5,491 nucleotides of DNA from Candidatus Moraniibacteriota bacterium (GTDB taxonomy: Bacteria > Patescibacteriota > Minisyncoccia > Moranbacterales > UBA9337). The DNA lies in contig JALNYX010000020.1 of NCBI GenBank assembly GCA_023229615.1, forward strand, positions 8,763 to 14,253. The letters run 5' to 3'. The notes below the pieces were generated by a model, which saw only the letters and a program-made list of their open reading frames with translations, was not told where the DNA came from and ran no database searches. Positions 1 through 5,093 of this stretch are shown here, in pieces; position 1 is the stretch's first letter, and the number at the start of each line of letters is the position of its first letter. A program made the translations under genes and the position numbers.

Positions 1-546
1 TTGGCGGATTTTTTGTCAGTAGCTTCGAAATTGATTCTGATCAAATCCAAGGAGATGTTGCCGTTTTTGACTTTGAGTGAGGAAGAAGAGGAAGAAATTT
101 TGGATCTGGAATGGCAATTGGCGGAGTATCGGAAATTCAAGGATATTTCCAAGAAAATTCAGGAGATGCTTGAAGGGAAAAAAGAAAGTTTTTCCCGGGA
201 GAGTTTTTCCGGAATGCAATCGTTCTTTTTTCCTCCGGAAAATATTTCTGCTGAAGATTTGCGTGATACATATTTGGAAGTTGTGAATAATATTCCGGTA
301 GTGGAAGAATTGGAAGAAGAAATGATTGGGGAGGTAATAACATTAGAGGAGAAGATTGATCATTTGCAAAAGTTTTTGCGTCAAAAAGTGGAAACTTCTT
401 TTTCTGAGTTGGTGGCCAATGCTCCGGACAAAGTGGAAGTTATTGTTTCTTTTTTGGCGATGCTGGAAATGGTCAAACAAAGAATTATCCACGTGGAACA
501 AGGAGAATTGTTCAGTGATATTCGGATGAAGCATAAAGAAGTTTAA
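1..546 (+). CDS. scpA: Segregation and condensation protein A, 5'-truncated
   Basis: This is the C-terminal 181 residues of ScpA, the kleisin-like subunit that bridges SMC heads and, with ScpB, forms the bacterial condensin that organises and segregates the chromosome. The frame is open from base 1, so the TTG there is probably an internal Leu codon. ScpA proteins are usually about 240-260 residues, so some 60-80 N-terminal residues lie outside the window. Visible family features are the ADFL...IKSKEMLP helix (residues 2-21), an acidic stretch of seven consecutive Glu (27-33 region), the LAEYRKFKDISKKI helix (40-53), and a C-terminal winged-helix region (about 113-175) with VEVIVSFLAMLEMVKQ and FSDI. 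The linker at about 55-100 is variable, as expected. The gene ends with TAA at 544-546 and is followed by a foldback repeat, then scpB. Family assignment is firm; only the start is missing. Confidence 0.93.
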   Translation: MADFLSVASKLILIKSKEMLPFLTLSEEEEEEILDLEWQLAEYRKFKDISKKIQEMLEGKKESFSRESFSGMQSFFFPPENISAEDLRDTYLEVVNNIPVVEELEEEMIGEVITLEEKIDHLQKFLRQKVETSFSELVANAPDKVEVIVSFLAMLEMVKQRIIHVEQGELFSDIRMKHKEV

Positions 547-556
547 TAATTGGGTG

Positions 557-723
557 TTGATTTATAAAATATAATTTTTCAAAAAAACCTCGGGCGTGAT
601 TTTCTGGCAAAAAATACTTCACCCGTTTTGCATTCGCGCAAAATCTCTGCATTATTTACGTATTTTTTGAGAAAATTATCTCTCCCTCGAAATTTTTTTG
701 AAAAATTATATTTTATAAATTAA
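557..723. repeat. Foldback element with 28-bp perfect terminal inverted repeats
   Basis: The scpA-scpB spacer (547-739) is filled by a structure whose ends are exact inverted copies: 560-587 is the perfect reverse complement of 693-720 (28 bp). Imperfect pairing continues outwards to 557/723 and inwards to about 599/681 (TCG with CGA, then scattered pairs). The interior of about 80-100 bp is less AT-rich and holds small hairpins at 626-643 (TTTTGC/GCAAAA) and 669-682 (GAGA/TCTC). An 8-bp direct repeat, TTTAATAA, occurs just outside (542-549 and 726-733). It is not flush with the repeat ends and lies in AT-rich DNA, so it is weak evidence of a target duplication. The shape fits a MITE-like non-autonomous element or a large intergenic hairpin able to terminate or attenuate scpA transcription. 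No convincing gene or GC-rich terminator with a T-tract is present. Confidence 0.8.
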
Positions 724-739
724 GTTTTAATAAATAAAA

Positions 740-1300
740 ATGAATCTAAAATCAATCATTGAAAGTATTTTGTTTGTGAGCGGAGAGCCTTTGGCAATTT
801 CCAAGATTTGCAAAATAACCAAACAGGAAAAAGAGGAAGTGGAAAGAGCTTTGGGCGAGTTGGCGAAGGAATATTCCGAAGGGAAAAAAGGTATTGGAAT
901 TATTCGAAAAGAAGAAAGTGTTCAGATGGTTTCCAATCCGGAGAATTCCGAATTTGTAGGAGGATTGGTTAAGAGCGAATTGCAAGAATCCCTCGGAAAA
1001 GCTTCGTTGGAGGTACTTTCGATTGTTGCATATCGCGGTCCGATTGCGCGCTTTGGAATTGAAGAAATCCGCGGAGTTAATTCAAGTTTTATTTTGCGCA
1101 ACTTGCTTCTTCGCGGATTGGTTGAGCGAGTAAACAATCCCAGGGATAGTCGCGGATATTTGTATAAAATTTCATTTGATTTTATGAAAAAATTGGGGAT
1201 TGAAGACATCTCCGGACTTCCTGATTTTGAAAAATTGTCAAAAGATGAAAGAGTGAATTCGGTTATTGAAAGCGAAAATAAAGAGGTGACTGAAAATTAA
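740..1300 (+). CDS. scpB: Segregation and condensation protein B
   Basis: ScpB (186 residues, normal for the family at roughly 180-200) is the dimeric KITE subunit of the SMC-ScpAB complex; it binds the middle of ScpA in the cytoplasm. The protein has two winged-helix domains. The first begins with IIESILFVSGEPL (6-18). The second carries the hallmark block LGKASLEVLSIVAYRGPIARFGIEEIRGVNS (in two pieces, 85-100 and 101-115), then RGLVERV (125-131), a RGYLYK strand (138-143) and the closing KLGIEDISGLPDF (151-163). The acidic tail after 165 is variable. The ATG at 740 begins the family-typical N terminus; no Shine-Dalgarno sequence is visible, only an A/T-rich leader. The gene lies 193 bp downstream of scpA, behind the foldback repeat, rather than directly coupled to it, and 11 bp upstream of the carboxypeptidase gene. 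Identification is firm. Confidence 0.95.
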   Translation: MNLKSIIESILFVSGEPLAISKICKITKQEKEEVERALGELAKEYSEGKKGIGIIRKEESVQMVSNPENSEFVGGLVKSELQESLGKASLEVLSIVAYRGPIARFGIEEIRGVNSSFILRNLLLRGLVERVNNPRDSRGYLYKISFDFMKKLGIEDISGLPDFEKLSKDERVNSVIESENKEVTEN

Positions 1301-1311
1301 TTTTTTCTCAA

Positions 1312-2424
1312 ATGATTATTGAAAATAATTTCAAAGATTTGAATGATAACAGATCCAAGAAGGGGTCTGGTCGGATTTTTGTGTTGCTTTTGGCGATTGT
1401 TTTTTCTGCCGGTATTTTTTTGTTTTTTCACAGTGATGAAAGAAATATTCCATTTTTTTCAGCCAAGCGAGAAGAAAGCTCTGTTTTTGGAAAAAGTAAT
1501 GAAGAGGTCGCGGGGAATATTTTTAGAAATAATGAAGATAATTTTGGCGGCGATAAATCAGGCAGAGATATTTTTTTTGAAAATAAAACTCCGCTTAGTC
1601 AATTTCAGCCGGAGCGAAAAGAGAAGGTTGATGATCTTGTCTTGCCTGATGCTCACGCGTCATTGATTTTAGATGTGGATTCGGGAACGATATTGCATTA
1701 TAGCAATGGAAAAGAAAGAAGGCAGATTGCATCGCTTACAAAATTGATGACGGCGATTTTGGTTATGGAGAGAGTGAAAGACTTAGATGAAGCTGTGACT
1801 ATTGGAGATGAGGTGTATATTGAAGGAACGAAGGTTGGATGTCCTCGTAGCGGATATTGCATTGGTCAGCGTTTGCAAGTGGGAGAGCAAATTTCAGCGC
1901 GTTCGCTTTTGACGGCGATGTTGATGAATAGTGCTAATGATGCGGCGACAGCTTTAGGAAAACATATTGGCGGTTCAATTGAGGGATTTTCGGAGCTTAT
2001 GAATGCACGCGCCAATGAGTTGGGATTGAGGGATTCTCATTTTTGCACGCCTTCTGGATTGGAGATTGATGGGCATGAGAATGAATGTTATTCAACTGCT
2101 TATGATATCGCCCGCATCGCTGCTTATTCGATGAAATTTGATTTGATTTGGGATATTATGCGAATGCCACCGCATACGATTTACTCTATTGATGGAAAGC
2201 TGGCACATGATATACTGAATACGGATCAGGTTTTGGATCAAGTTCCGAATTGCTTGGGGGGAAAAACCGGCTTTACTCCACTGGCGGGAAGTTCTCTCTT
2301 GATGGGAGCAACTGACAGTACTGGAAAACACAAAATTGTGGCAGTGCTTTTGGACGATCCTTACCGTTGGCAAGATATTAAAACTATGATAGATTGGACT
2401 TTCGATTCTTGTGAGTGGAAATAA
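1312..2424 (+). CDS. D-alanyl-D-alanine carboxypeptidase, peptidase S11 family, N-terminally membrane-anchored
   Basis: A penicillin-binding serine DD-carboxypeptidase that removes the terminal D-Ala from peptidoglycan pentapeptides outside the membrane, limiting cross-linking. All three active-site motifs are present in order: SLTK (nucleophile Ser141, Lys144), SAN (Ser207-Asn209) and KTG (318-320). Residues 21-39 form one hydrophobic segment preceded by Arg/Lys, acting as signal anchor. A polar, low-complexity linker of about 70 residues leads to the catalytic domain at about 110. The protein ends about 50 residues after KTG, so the C-terminal beta domain and amphipathic membrane helix of E. 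coli PBP5 are absent; anchoring is probably only N-terminal. The extracytoplasmic part has six Cys (177, 183, 245, 259, 314, 367), including a CPRSGYC insertion. The ATG is 11 bp after scpB and has no clear Shine-Dalgarno site. A beta-lactamase is excluded by the KTG/SAN arrangement and the S11-type context; the exact paralogue (dacA/dacF type) cannot be told. Confidence 0.93.
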   Translation: MIIENNFKDLNDNRSKKGSGRIFVLLLAIVFSAGIFLFFHSDERNIPFFSAKREESSVFGKSNEEVAGNIFRNNEDNFGGDKSGRDIFFENKTPLSQFQPERKEKVDDLVLPDAHASLILDVDSGTILHYSNGKERRQIASLTKLMTAILVMERVKDLDEAVTIGDEVYIEGTKVGCPRSGYCIGQRLQVGEQISARSLLTAMLMNSANDAATALGKHIGGSIEGFSELMNARANELGLRDSHFCTPSGLEIDGHENECYSTAYDIARIAAYSMKFDLIWDIMRMPPHTIYSIDGKLAHDILNTDQVLDQVPNCLGGKTGFTPLAGSSLLMGATDSTGKHKIVAVLLDDPYRWQDIKTMIDWTFDSCEWK

Positions 2425-2442
2425 TTTCTATGAATATTGGTT

Positions 2443-2448
2443 GGTGAT
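2443..2448 (+). promoter_or_regulatory. Shine-Dalgarno-like site deciding the mraY start
   Basis: GGTGAT matches the 3' half of the extended Shine-Dalgarno sequence (AGGAGGTGATC) and ends 4 nt before the ATG at 2453. It is the only recognisable ribosome-binding site among the genes of this window. It favours ATG 2453 over an in-frame GTG at 2411 that would overlap the preceding gene by 14 nt and has no such site upstream. Confidence 0.5.
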
Positions 2449-2452
2449 TATT

Positions 2453-3550
2453 ATGCAGTTAGCTCAAATACAAAATATCCCGGAAGTTTTCAACGTACTC
2501 AAGGTTTTGGTAACCGGAGTGATGGCTTTTGGCTTGGCGCTTTTGATTACCCCTCTTTGGACAAATATTTTATACAAATACAAAATTGGGATTAAGATTA
2601 AGAAAAATTCTGTTGATGGAAAAGAACTTACTTTTGTGAACAAGTTGCATGCGCACAAAAACGGAACTCCAACAATGGGCGGGTTGATAATTTGGTTTTC
2701 GGTTTTGTTTTTAGTTTTGCTTTCTTATTATTTTTTCCCTATTTTGGCAAGATGGACAGATACGAATTTTTTGGCGCGGTTGGATTTTCTTTCCCGCAGT
2801 CAAGTGTGGCTTCCGCTTTTTGTTTTGATATCGGCGGGAATTTTGGGGTTGTTTGATGATGTGATGAGTGTGCGCGGATGGGGCGCAAATAAAGGCGGAG
2901 GAATGCGGTTTGCAATGCGTTTTTGGTGGCTCTTTGCGATTGCCGGAACTGGAGCTTGGTGGTTTTATTCAAAGCTTGGTTGGGATGTTTTGCATATTCC
3001 GGCGGTGGGAGATTTTTCCATCGGATTTTGGTATATTCCACTTTTTATTTTCGTGATTTTATTTTCTGCAATTTCTTCTAATGAAACTGACGGATTGGAC
3101 GGGCTTAACGGCGGAATTATTTTTATGGCATTTGCCTCTTTTGCTGTAATTTCTTTTGTGCAAAACAAAGTAGATTTGGCATCTTTTTGTGCTGCGGTTT
3201 CCGGAGCGACGTTGGCATTTTTGTGGTTCAATATTTCCCCAGCTAGATTTTTTATGGGAGACACAGGCGCAGTTTCTCTGGGAACGACATTGGGAGTGGT
3301 AGCAATGCTTACAAATTCGGTAATTGTTTTGTTTGTAATTTGTTTTATATATCTACTGGAATCGGGAAGTGTGGTGATTCAACTGTTTTCCAAAAAATAT
3401 TTGGGACGCAAGGTTTTTTTGGCGGCTCCGCTTCATCATCATTTTGAGGCCAAGGGTTGGCCGGAGCAAAAAGTGGTGATGCGCGCCTGGATTTTGACGA
3501 TCATCACTTCCATCGTCGGAGTGATTATTGGAATTTTGGGAATGGGGTAG
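2453..3550 (+). CDS. mraY: Phospho-N-acetylmuramoyl-pentapeptide-transferase
   Basis: MraY transfers phospho-MurNAc-pentapeptide from UDP to undecaprenyl phosphate at the cytoplasmic face of the membrane, making lipid I, the first membrane step of peptidoglycan synthesis. From ATG 2453 the protein has 365 residues, close to the usual 360, with about ten hydrophobic segments. Family motifs in order: HAHKNGTPTMGG (66-77), GLFDDV with the Asp pair at 135-136, NETDGLDGLNGG (210-221; Asn210, Asp213, Asp216), FNISPARFFMGDTG (Asn260, Asp270), and PLHHHFEAKGWPE (326-338) with the His triplet that separates MraY from WecA-type relatives. The loop carries NETDG where many MraY proteins have NLTDG. A GTG at 2411 would add 14 residues; I reject it because the extension is not family-like and ATG 2453 has a ribosome-binding site. 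It follows the carboxypeptidase by 28 bp and precedes radC by 25 bp. No other mur gene is in the window. Confidence 0.96.
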   Translation: MQLAQIQNIPEVFNVLKVLVTGVMAFGLALLITPLWTNILYKYKIGIKIKKNSVDGKELTFVNKLHAHKNGTPTMGGLIIWFSVLFLVLLSYYFFPILARWTDTNFLARLDFLSRSQVWLPLFVLISAGILGLFDDVMSVRGWGANKGGGMRFAMRFWWLFAIAGTGAWWFYSKLGWDVLHIPAVGDFSIGFWYIPLFIFVILFSAISSNETDGLDGLNGGIIFMAFASFAVISFVQNKVDLASFCAAVSGATLAFLWFNISPARFFMGDTGAVSLGTTLGVVAMLTNSVIVLFVICFIYLLESGSVVIQLFSKKYLGRKVFLAAPLHHHFEAKGWPEQKVVMRAWILTIITSIVGVIIGILGMG

Positions 3551-3575
3551 AATTTCATTTGAATCAAAAACGATT

Positions 3576-4241
3576 ATGCCGAAATTAAAGGATTTGCATA
3601 AAATTGAATGGCCGAGGGAAAAACTTCTCCATTATGGCGCTGAAAAATTGACCAAGTCGGAACTTTTGGCAATCTTACTTCGAACCGGATCAAAGGGAAT
3701 GAATGTGATTGATTTTGCGAAAAATATTTTGCGTAAATTTCCCAATTTTTCTTTGGCGGATGCTGATGTTGGGCGGTTGCAAGATACATTCGGAGTCGGA
3801 ACCGCCAAAGCGTGCGAAATTGTAGCGTGCTTTGAATTGGGAAGGAGAATGCTTAAAGGCAAGAAAACGAATTTAATTTTGACTCCCAAGGATGTTTGGG
3901 ATAATTTGAAAGATATTCGCAACAACAAAAAAGAGCATTTTGTTGTCTTTTATTTGGATACTCGCCAGCAAGAAATTAAGAGGGAAATTATTTCCGTGGG
4001 AATTCTCAATGCTAGCCTGATTCATCCGCGGGAAGTTTTTGAACCGGCAATTCGGCACAATGCCGCTCAGATTTTAGTGGCGCACAATCATCCTTCCGGC
4101 GATCCCACACCTTCTGGTGATGATATTGCGGTGACCAAAAGGCTTTGTGAAGCGGGAAAAATTCTGGGAATAGAGGTGATTGACCATGTCGTAGTTTCTG
4201 AGAATTCTTTTGTGAGTTTGAAATGTGAAAGTTTGCTTTAA
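3576..4241 (+). CDS. radC: RadC family JAMM/MPN-domain protein
   Basis: A 221-residue RadC-type protein, a normal length. The N-terminal part (PREKLLHYGAEKLTKSELLAILLRTG, residues 13-37) leads into a helix-hairpin-helix-like region (about 65-90, FGVGTAKACEI) expected to touch DNA. The C-terminal domain (about 100-221) is a JAMM metal-binding fold: Glu120 in KKEHFVVFYLDTR, HPREVFEPAI (150-159), then His170-x-His172-x7-Ser180-x2-Asp183 in AHNHPSGDPTPSGDD, which supplies the zinc ligands. All metal-site residues are intact, so an enzymatically competent domain is plausible, but no substrate is established for the family. The repair label is historical: the original radC mutation proved to be a recG allele. 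I chose ATG 3576, where the family alignment begins, over ATG 3528 inside mraY. The last 12 bases lie within a large inverted repeat that probably also ends the operon. Confidence 0.95.
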   Translation: MPKLKDLHKIEWPREKLLHYGAEKLTKSELLAILLRTGSKGMNVIDFAKNILRKFPNFSLADADVGRLQDTFGVGTAKACEIVACFELGRRMLKGKKTNLILTPKDVWDNLKDIRNNKKEHFVVFYLDTRQQEIKREIISVGILNASLIHPREVFEPAIRHNAAQILVAHNHPSGDPTPSGDDIAVTKRLCEAGKILGIEVIDHVVVSENSFVSLKCESLL

Positions 4242-4261
4242 TTTTATATGTACATTATAAT
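4233..4261 (+). promoter_or_regulatory. Predicted sigma70-type promoter of the Phd/YefM-fusion gene
   Basis: A perfect -10 hexamer, TATAAT, lies at 4256-4261, with TTGCTT at 4233-4238 as a weak -35 (three of six consensus bases) and an optimal 17-bp spacer. Transcription would begin near 4268, giving a leader of about 28 nt before ATG 4296. The -10 sits at the centre of the palindrome, between the two TGTACA cores, so a protein bound there would block RNA polymerase. On the minus strand the equivalent elements are 24 bp apart because of the 7-nt bulge, so only the forward direction looks functional. Confidence 0.6.
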
Positions 4262-4267
4262 GTACAT
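4248..4267. promoter_or_regulatory. YefM-type operator: paired ATGTACAT palindromes
   Basis: Two identical 8-bp palindromes, ATGTACAT, occupy 4248-4255 and 4260-4267; their TGTACA cores are 12 bp apart centre to centre. The E. coli yefM-yoeB operator is known to use adjacent palindromes with TGTACA cores at this spacing, bound by the YefM antitoxin. Here the pair lies directly upstream of a gene whose N-terminal domain is Phd/YefM-like, so autorepression is the natural reading. The match is visible in the sequence; binding is inferred. Confidence 0.65.
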
Positions 4268-4295
4268 ATAAAATAATCAATTAAAGCAAACTAAA

Positions 4296-5009
4296 ATGAA
4301 AAATCAAAAAGTTTTGACGCTCACTGAGGCGCGGAAAAATATTTTTTCTTTGGCGGATTCGGTGCAAAAAAATAATGTTCATTATACTCTGACCGACCGC
4401 GGAAAACCGAAGGCGGTTTTGCTTTCGATTGAAAGATTCGATTCATTTTTCCAAAAAAACAACGCTGGATTTTCCATGGTTCGTGACGGGGCATCGTCTT
4501 ACTCTCAGCAGGTTCAAGTGCGGACGTTGATCGTAAGAGATGAATCGAAAGTAATATATATGCCGGAGAGCAATTGGGATTCGGCGAAAAAAGGAGAAGA
4601 ACTCATTCGCGCGCAACTATATGTAAATTTGATTGAAAAATATCAATATCCTTTGCACTTGGTGGAATTCGGACGTTATGTGAAAGTGGGACACGCGAAA
4701 AGTAAACGATATATTGAAGCGGATATAATCATTAATGATGAGGCAGGAAACGCACGGATGATTCTTGAGGTGGGAAATTTTGAAGAGTTTGAAGAGAACC
4801 GGGATCGGATCGTGGCGGATCTTTTTGATTTGGCGCGCGCTGTTACTTGTGTTAAAAAACCCAATTTTTTGGTTTATTTTTCTCGTAGTTGTAAAGGCGG
4901 GCAGGTGAGGGACAAAATCTCCGTTATCGATTATACAAAATTCAACACTTTCCTATCCTGGAAAAAAGCCAAACGCCCCAGTACAGAAGAAATTCCAAGA
5001 TATGTATGA
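4296..5009 (+). CDS. Fusion of a Phd/YefM-type antitoxin domain to a PD-(D/E)XK-like (HsdR N-terminal type) domain
   Basis: A 237-residue cytoplasmic protein with two parts. Residues 1-54 resemble the Phd/YefM antitoxin fold: LTLTEARKNIFSLADSV (DNA-binding N terminus), then TDRGKPKAVLLSIERFDSF, matching the family pattern of a strand-turn, VL.S.E.. and helix. After a linker (about 55-95), residues 96-237 resemble the N-terminal domain of type I restriction subunit HsdR: EELIRAQLYVNLIEKYQYP (Arg105), HLVEFGRYVKVG (Glu124), EADIIIND (Asp143) and MILEVGNF (Glu158). The nuclease signature would be D...ExK; here it reads D...EVG, with Gly160 encoded by GGA, so catalysis is doubtful. No separate toxin gene follows; 84 bp later a RhuM-family gene begins. 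It has its own promoter with a YefM-style operator. The antitoxin assignment is fairly secure, the C-terminal assignment moderate, and the biological role (orphan antitoxin, repressor, built-in toxin or defence component) unknown. Confidence 0.8.
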   Translation: MKNQKVLTLTEARKNIFSLADSVQKNNVHYTLTDRGKPKAVLLSIERFDSFFQKNNAGFSMVRDGASSYSQQVQVRTLIVRDESKVIYMPESNWDSAKKGEELIRAQLYVNLIEKYQYPLHLVEFGRYVKVGHAKSKRYIEADIIINDEAGNARMILEVGNFEEFEENRDRIVADLFDLARAVTCVKKPNFLVYFSRSCKGGQVRDKISVIDYTKFNTFLSWKKAKRPSTEEIPRYV

Positions 5010-5020
5010 GTCATACTCAT
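5004..5020. repeat. Small overlapping palindromes at the fusion-gene stop codon
   Basis: GTATGAGTCATAC (5004-5016) and ATGAGTCATACTCAT (5006-5020) are interlocking odd-centred palindromes covering the TGA stop at 5007-5009. They are too short and lack a T-tract for a terminator call; they might be a minor hairpin at the mRNA end or chance. Confidence 0.35.
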
Positions 5021-5036
5021 TGTGGATAACTTTCTA

Positions 5037-5075
5037 TTGCAAGTGATGTTAAAGATGATATTATAAAGATATAAT
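5037..5075 (+). promoter_or_regulatory. Predicted promoter region of the RhuM-family gene
   Basis: TTGCAA (5037-5042, four of six -35 consensus bases) and TATTAT (5059-5064, five of six -10 bases) stand 16 bp apart, giving a start near 5071 and a leader of about 23 nt. A perfect TATAAT also occurs at 5070-5075 but has only a poor -35 (TGTTAA at 5047-5052). Either -10 lies inside the 36-bp inverted repeat at 5050-5085, so the site is well placed for repression by a protein bound to that repeat. Confidence 0.45.
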
Positions 5076-5085
5076 ATCATCTTTA
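5050..5085. repeat. Perfect 16-bp inverted repeat with 4-nt loop upstream of the RhuM gene
   Basis: Bases 5050-5065 are the exact reverse complement of 5070-5085, with AAGA between. The repeat ends 8 bp before ATG 5094 and overlaps the candidate -10 boxes. It may be an operator, or, if transcription begins upstream, a hairpin in the leader next to the start codon. Its sequence differs from the TGTACA palindrome upstream of the preceding gene, so a different regulator is likely. Confidence 0.8.
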
Positions 5086-5093
5086 TAAGAAAT

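Larger units (their letters stand above)
740..4241 (+). other. Probable operon scpB - carboxypeptidase - mraY - radC
   Basis: Four plus-strand genes follow each other with gaps of 11 bp, 28 bp (if mraY starts at 2453) and 25 bp. No terminator-like hairpin or clear promoter appears in those gaps. The unit would end at the large inverted repeat spanning the radC stop codon. Co-transcription is inferred from spacing alone. The functional mix (chromosome organisation, cell-wall precursor synthesis and trimming, JAMM protein) suggests growth-linked housekeeping expression. I could not place a convincing promoter upstream of scpB; it may lie in or before the foldback repeat, or transcription may read through from scpA. 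Confidence 0.55.
4230..4292. repeat. 63-bp near-palindrome spanning the radC stop and the next promoter
   Basis: The core, 4241-4274, is a perfect 34-bp palindrome (two 17-bp halves meeting at 4257/4258). Outside it, 4230-4243 is the exact reverse complement of 4279-4292 (14 bp), displaced by a 7-nt one-sided bulge at about 4272-4278. The whole can fold as one long hairpin beginning inside the last radC codons and ending 3 bp before the next ATG. It lacks a GC-rich stem and clean T-tract, so it is not a textbook terminator, but in RNA it could still stop or protect the radC transcript. In DNA its core reads as an operator for the gene that follows. Confidence 0.85.

Noticed and set aside
512..652. 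Minus-strand frame of 46 codons from ATG at 652, reading through the left arm of the foldback element into scpA antisense.
   Set aside because: It depends on the repeat arm and overlaps scpA, has no ribosome-binding site and resembles no family I know; it is probably a by-product of the repeat.
568..723. Plus-strand frame open through the foldback element, ending at TAA 721-723.
   Set aside because: It has no ATG and only weak TTG/CTG starts; inverted-repeat sequence explains the lack of stops better than a gene.
557..723. Rho-independent terminator for scpA.
   Set aside because: The arms are long and AT-rich with a loop of about 100 nt and no GC-rich stem plus T-tract, so it is reported as a repeat instead.
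1571..1578. Run of eight T in the carboxypeptidase linker as a programmed slippage site.
   Set aside because: The frame is intact on both sides and the region is a low-complexity AT-rich linker; there is no sign of a frameshift product.
3528..3575. Earlier radC start at ATG 3528, inside mraY.
   Set aside because: The extra 16 residues are not family-like and the family N terminus fits ATG 3576.
5010..5093. Small toxin gene following the antitoxin-like fusion.
   Set aside because: The 84-bp spacer holds only palindromes and promoter-like sequence; the next frame is a RhuM-family protein, not a RelE/YoeB or Doc toxin.
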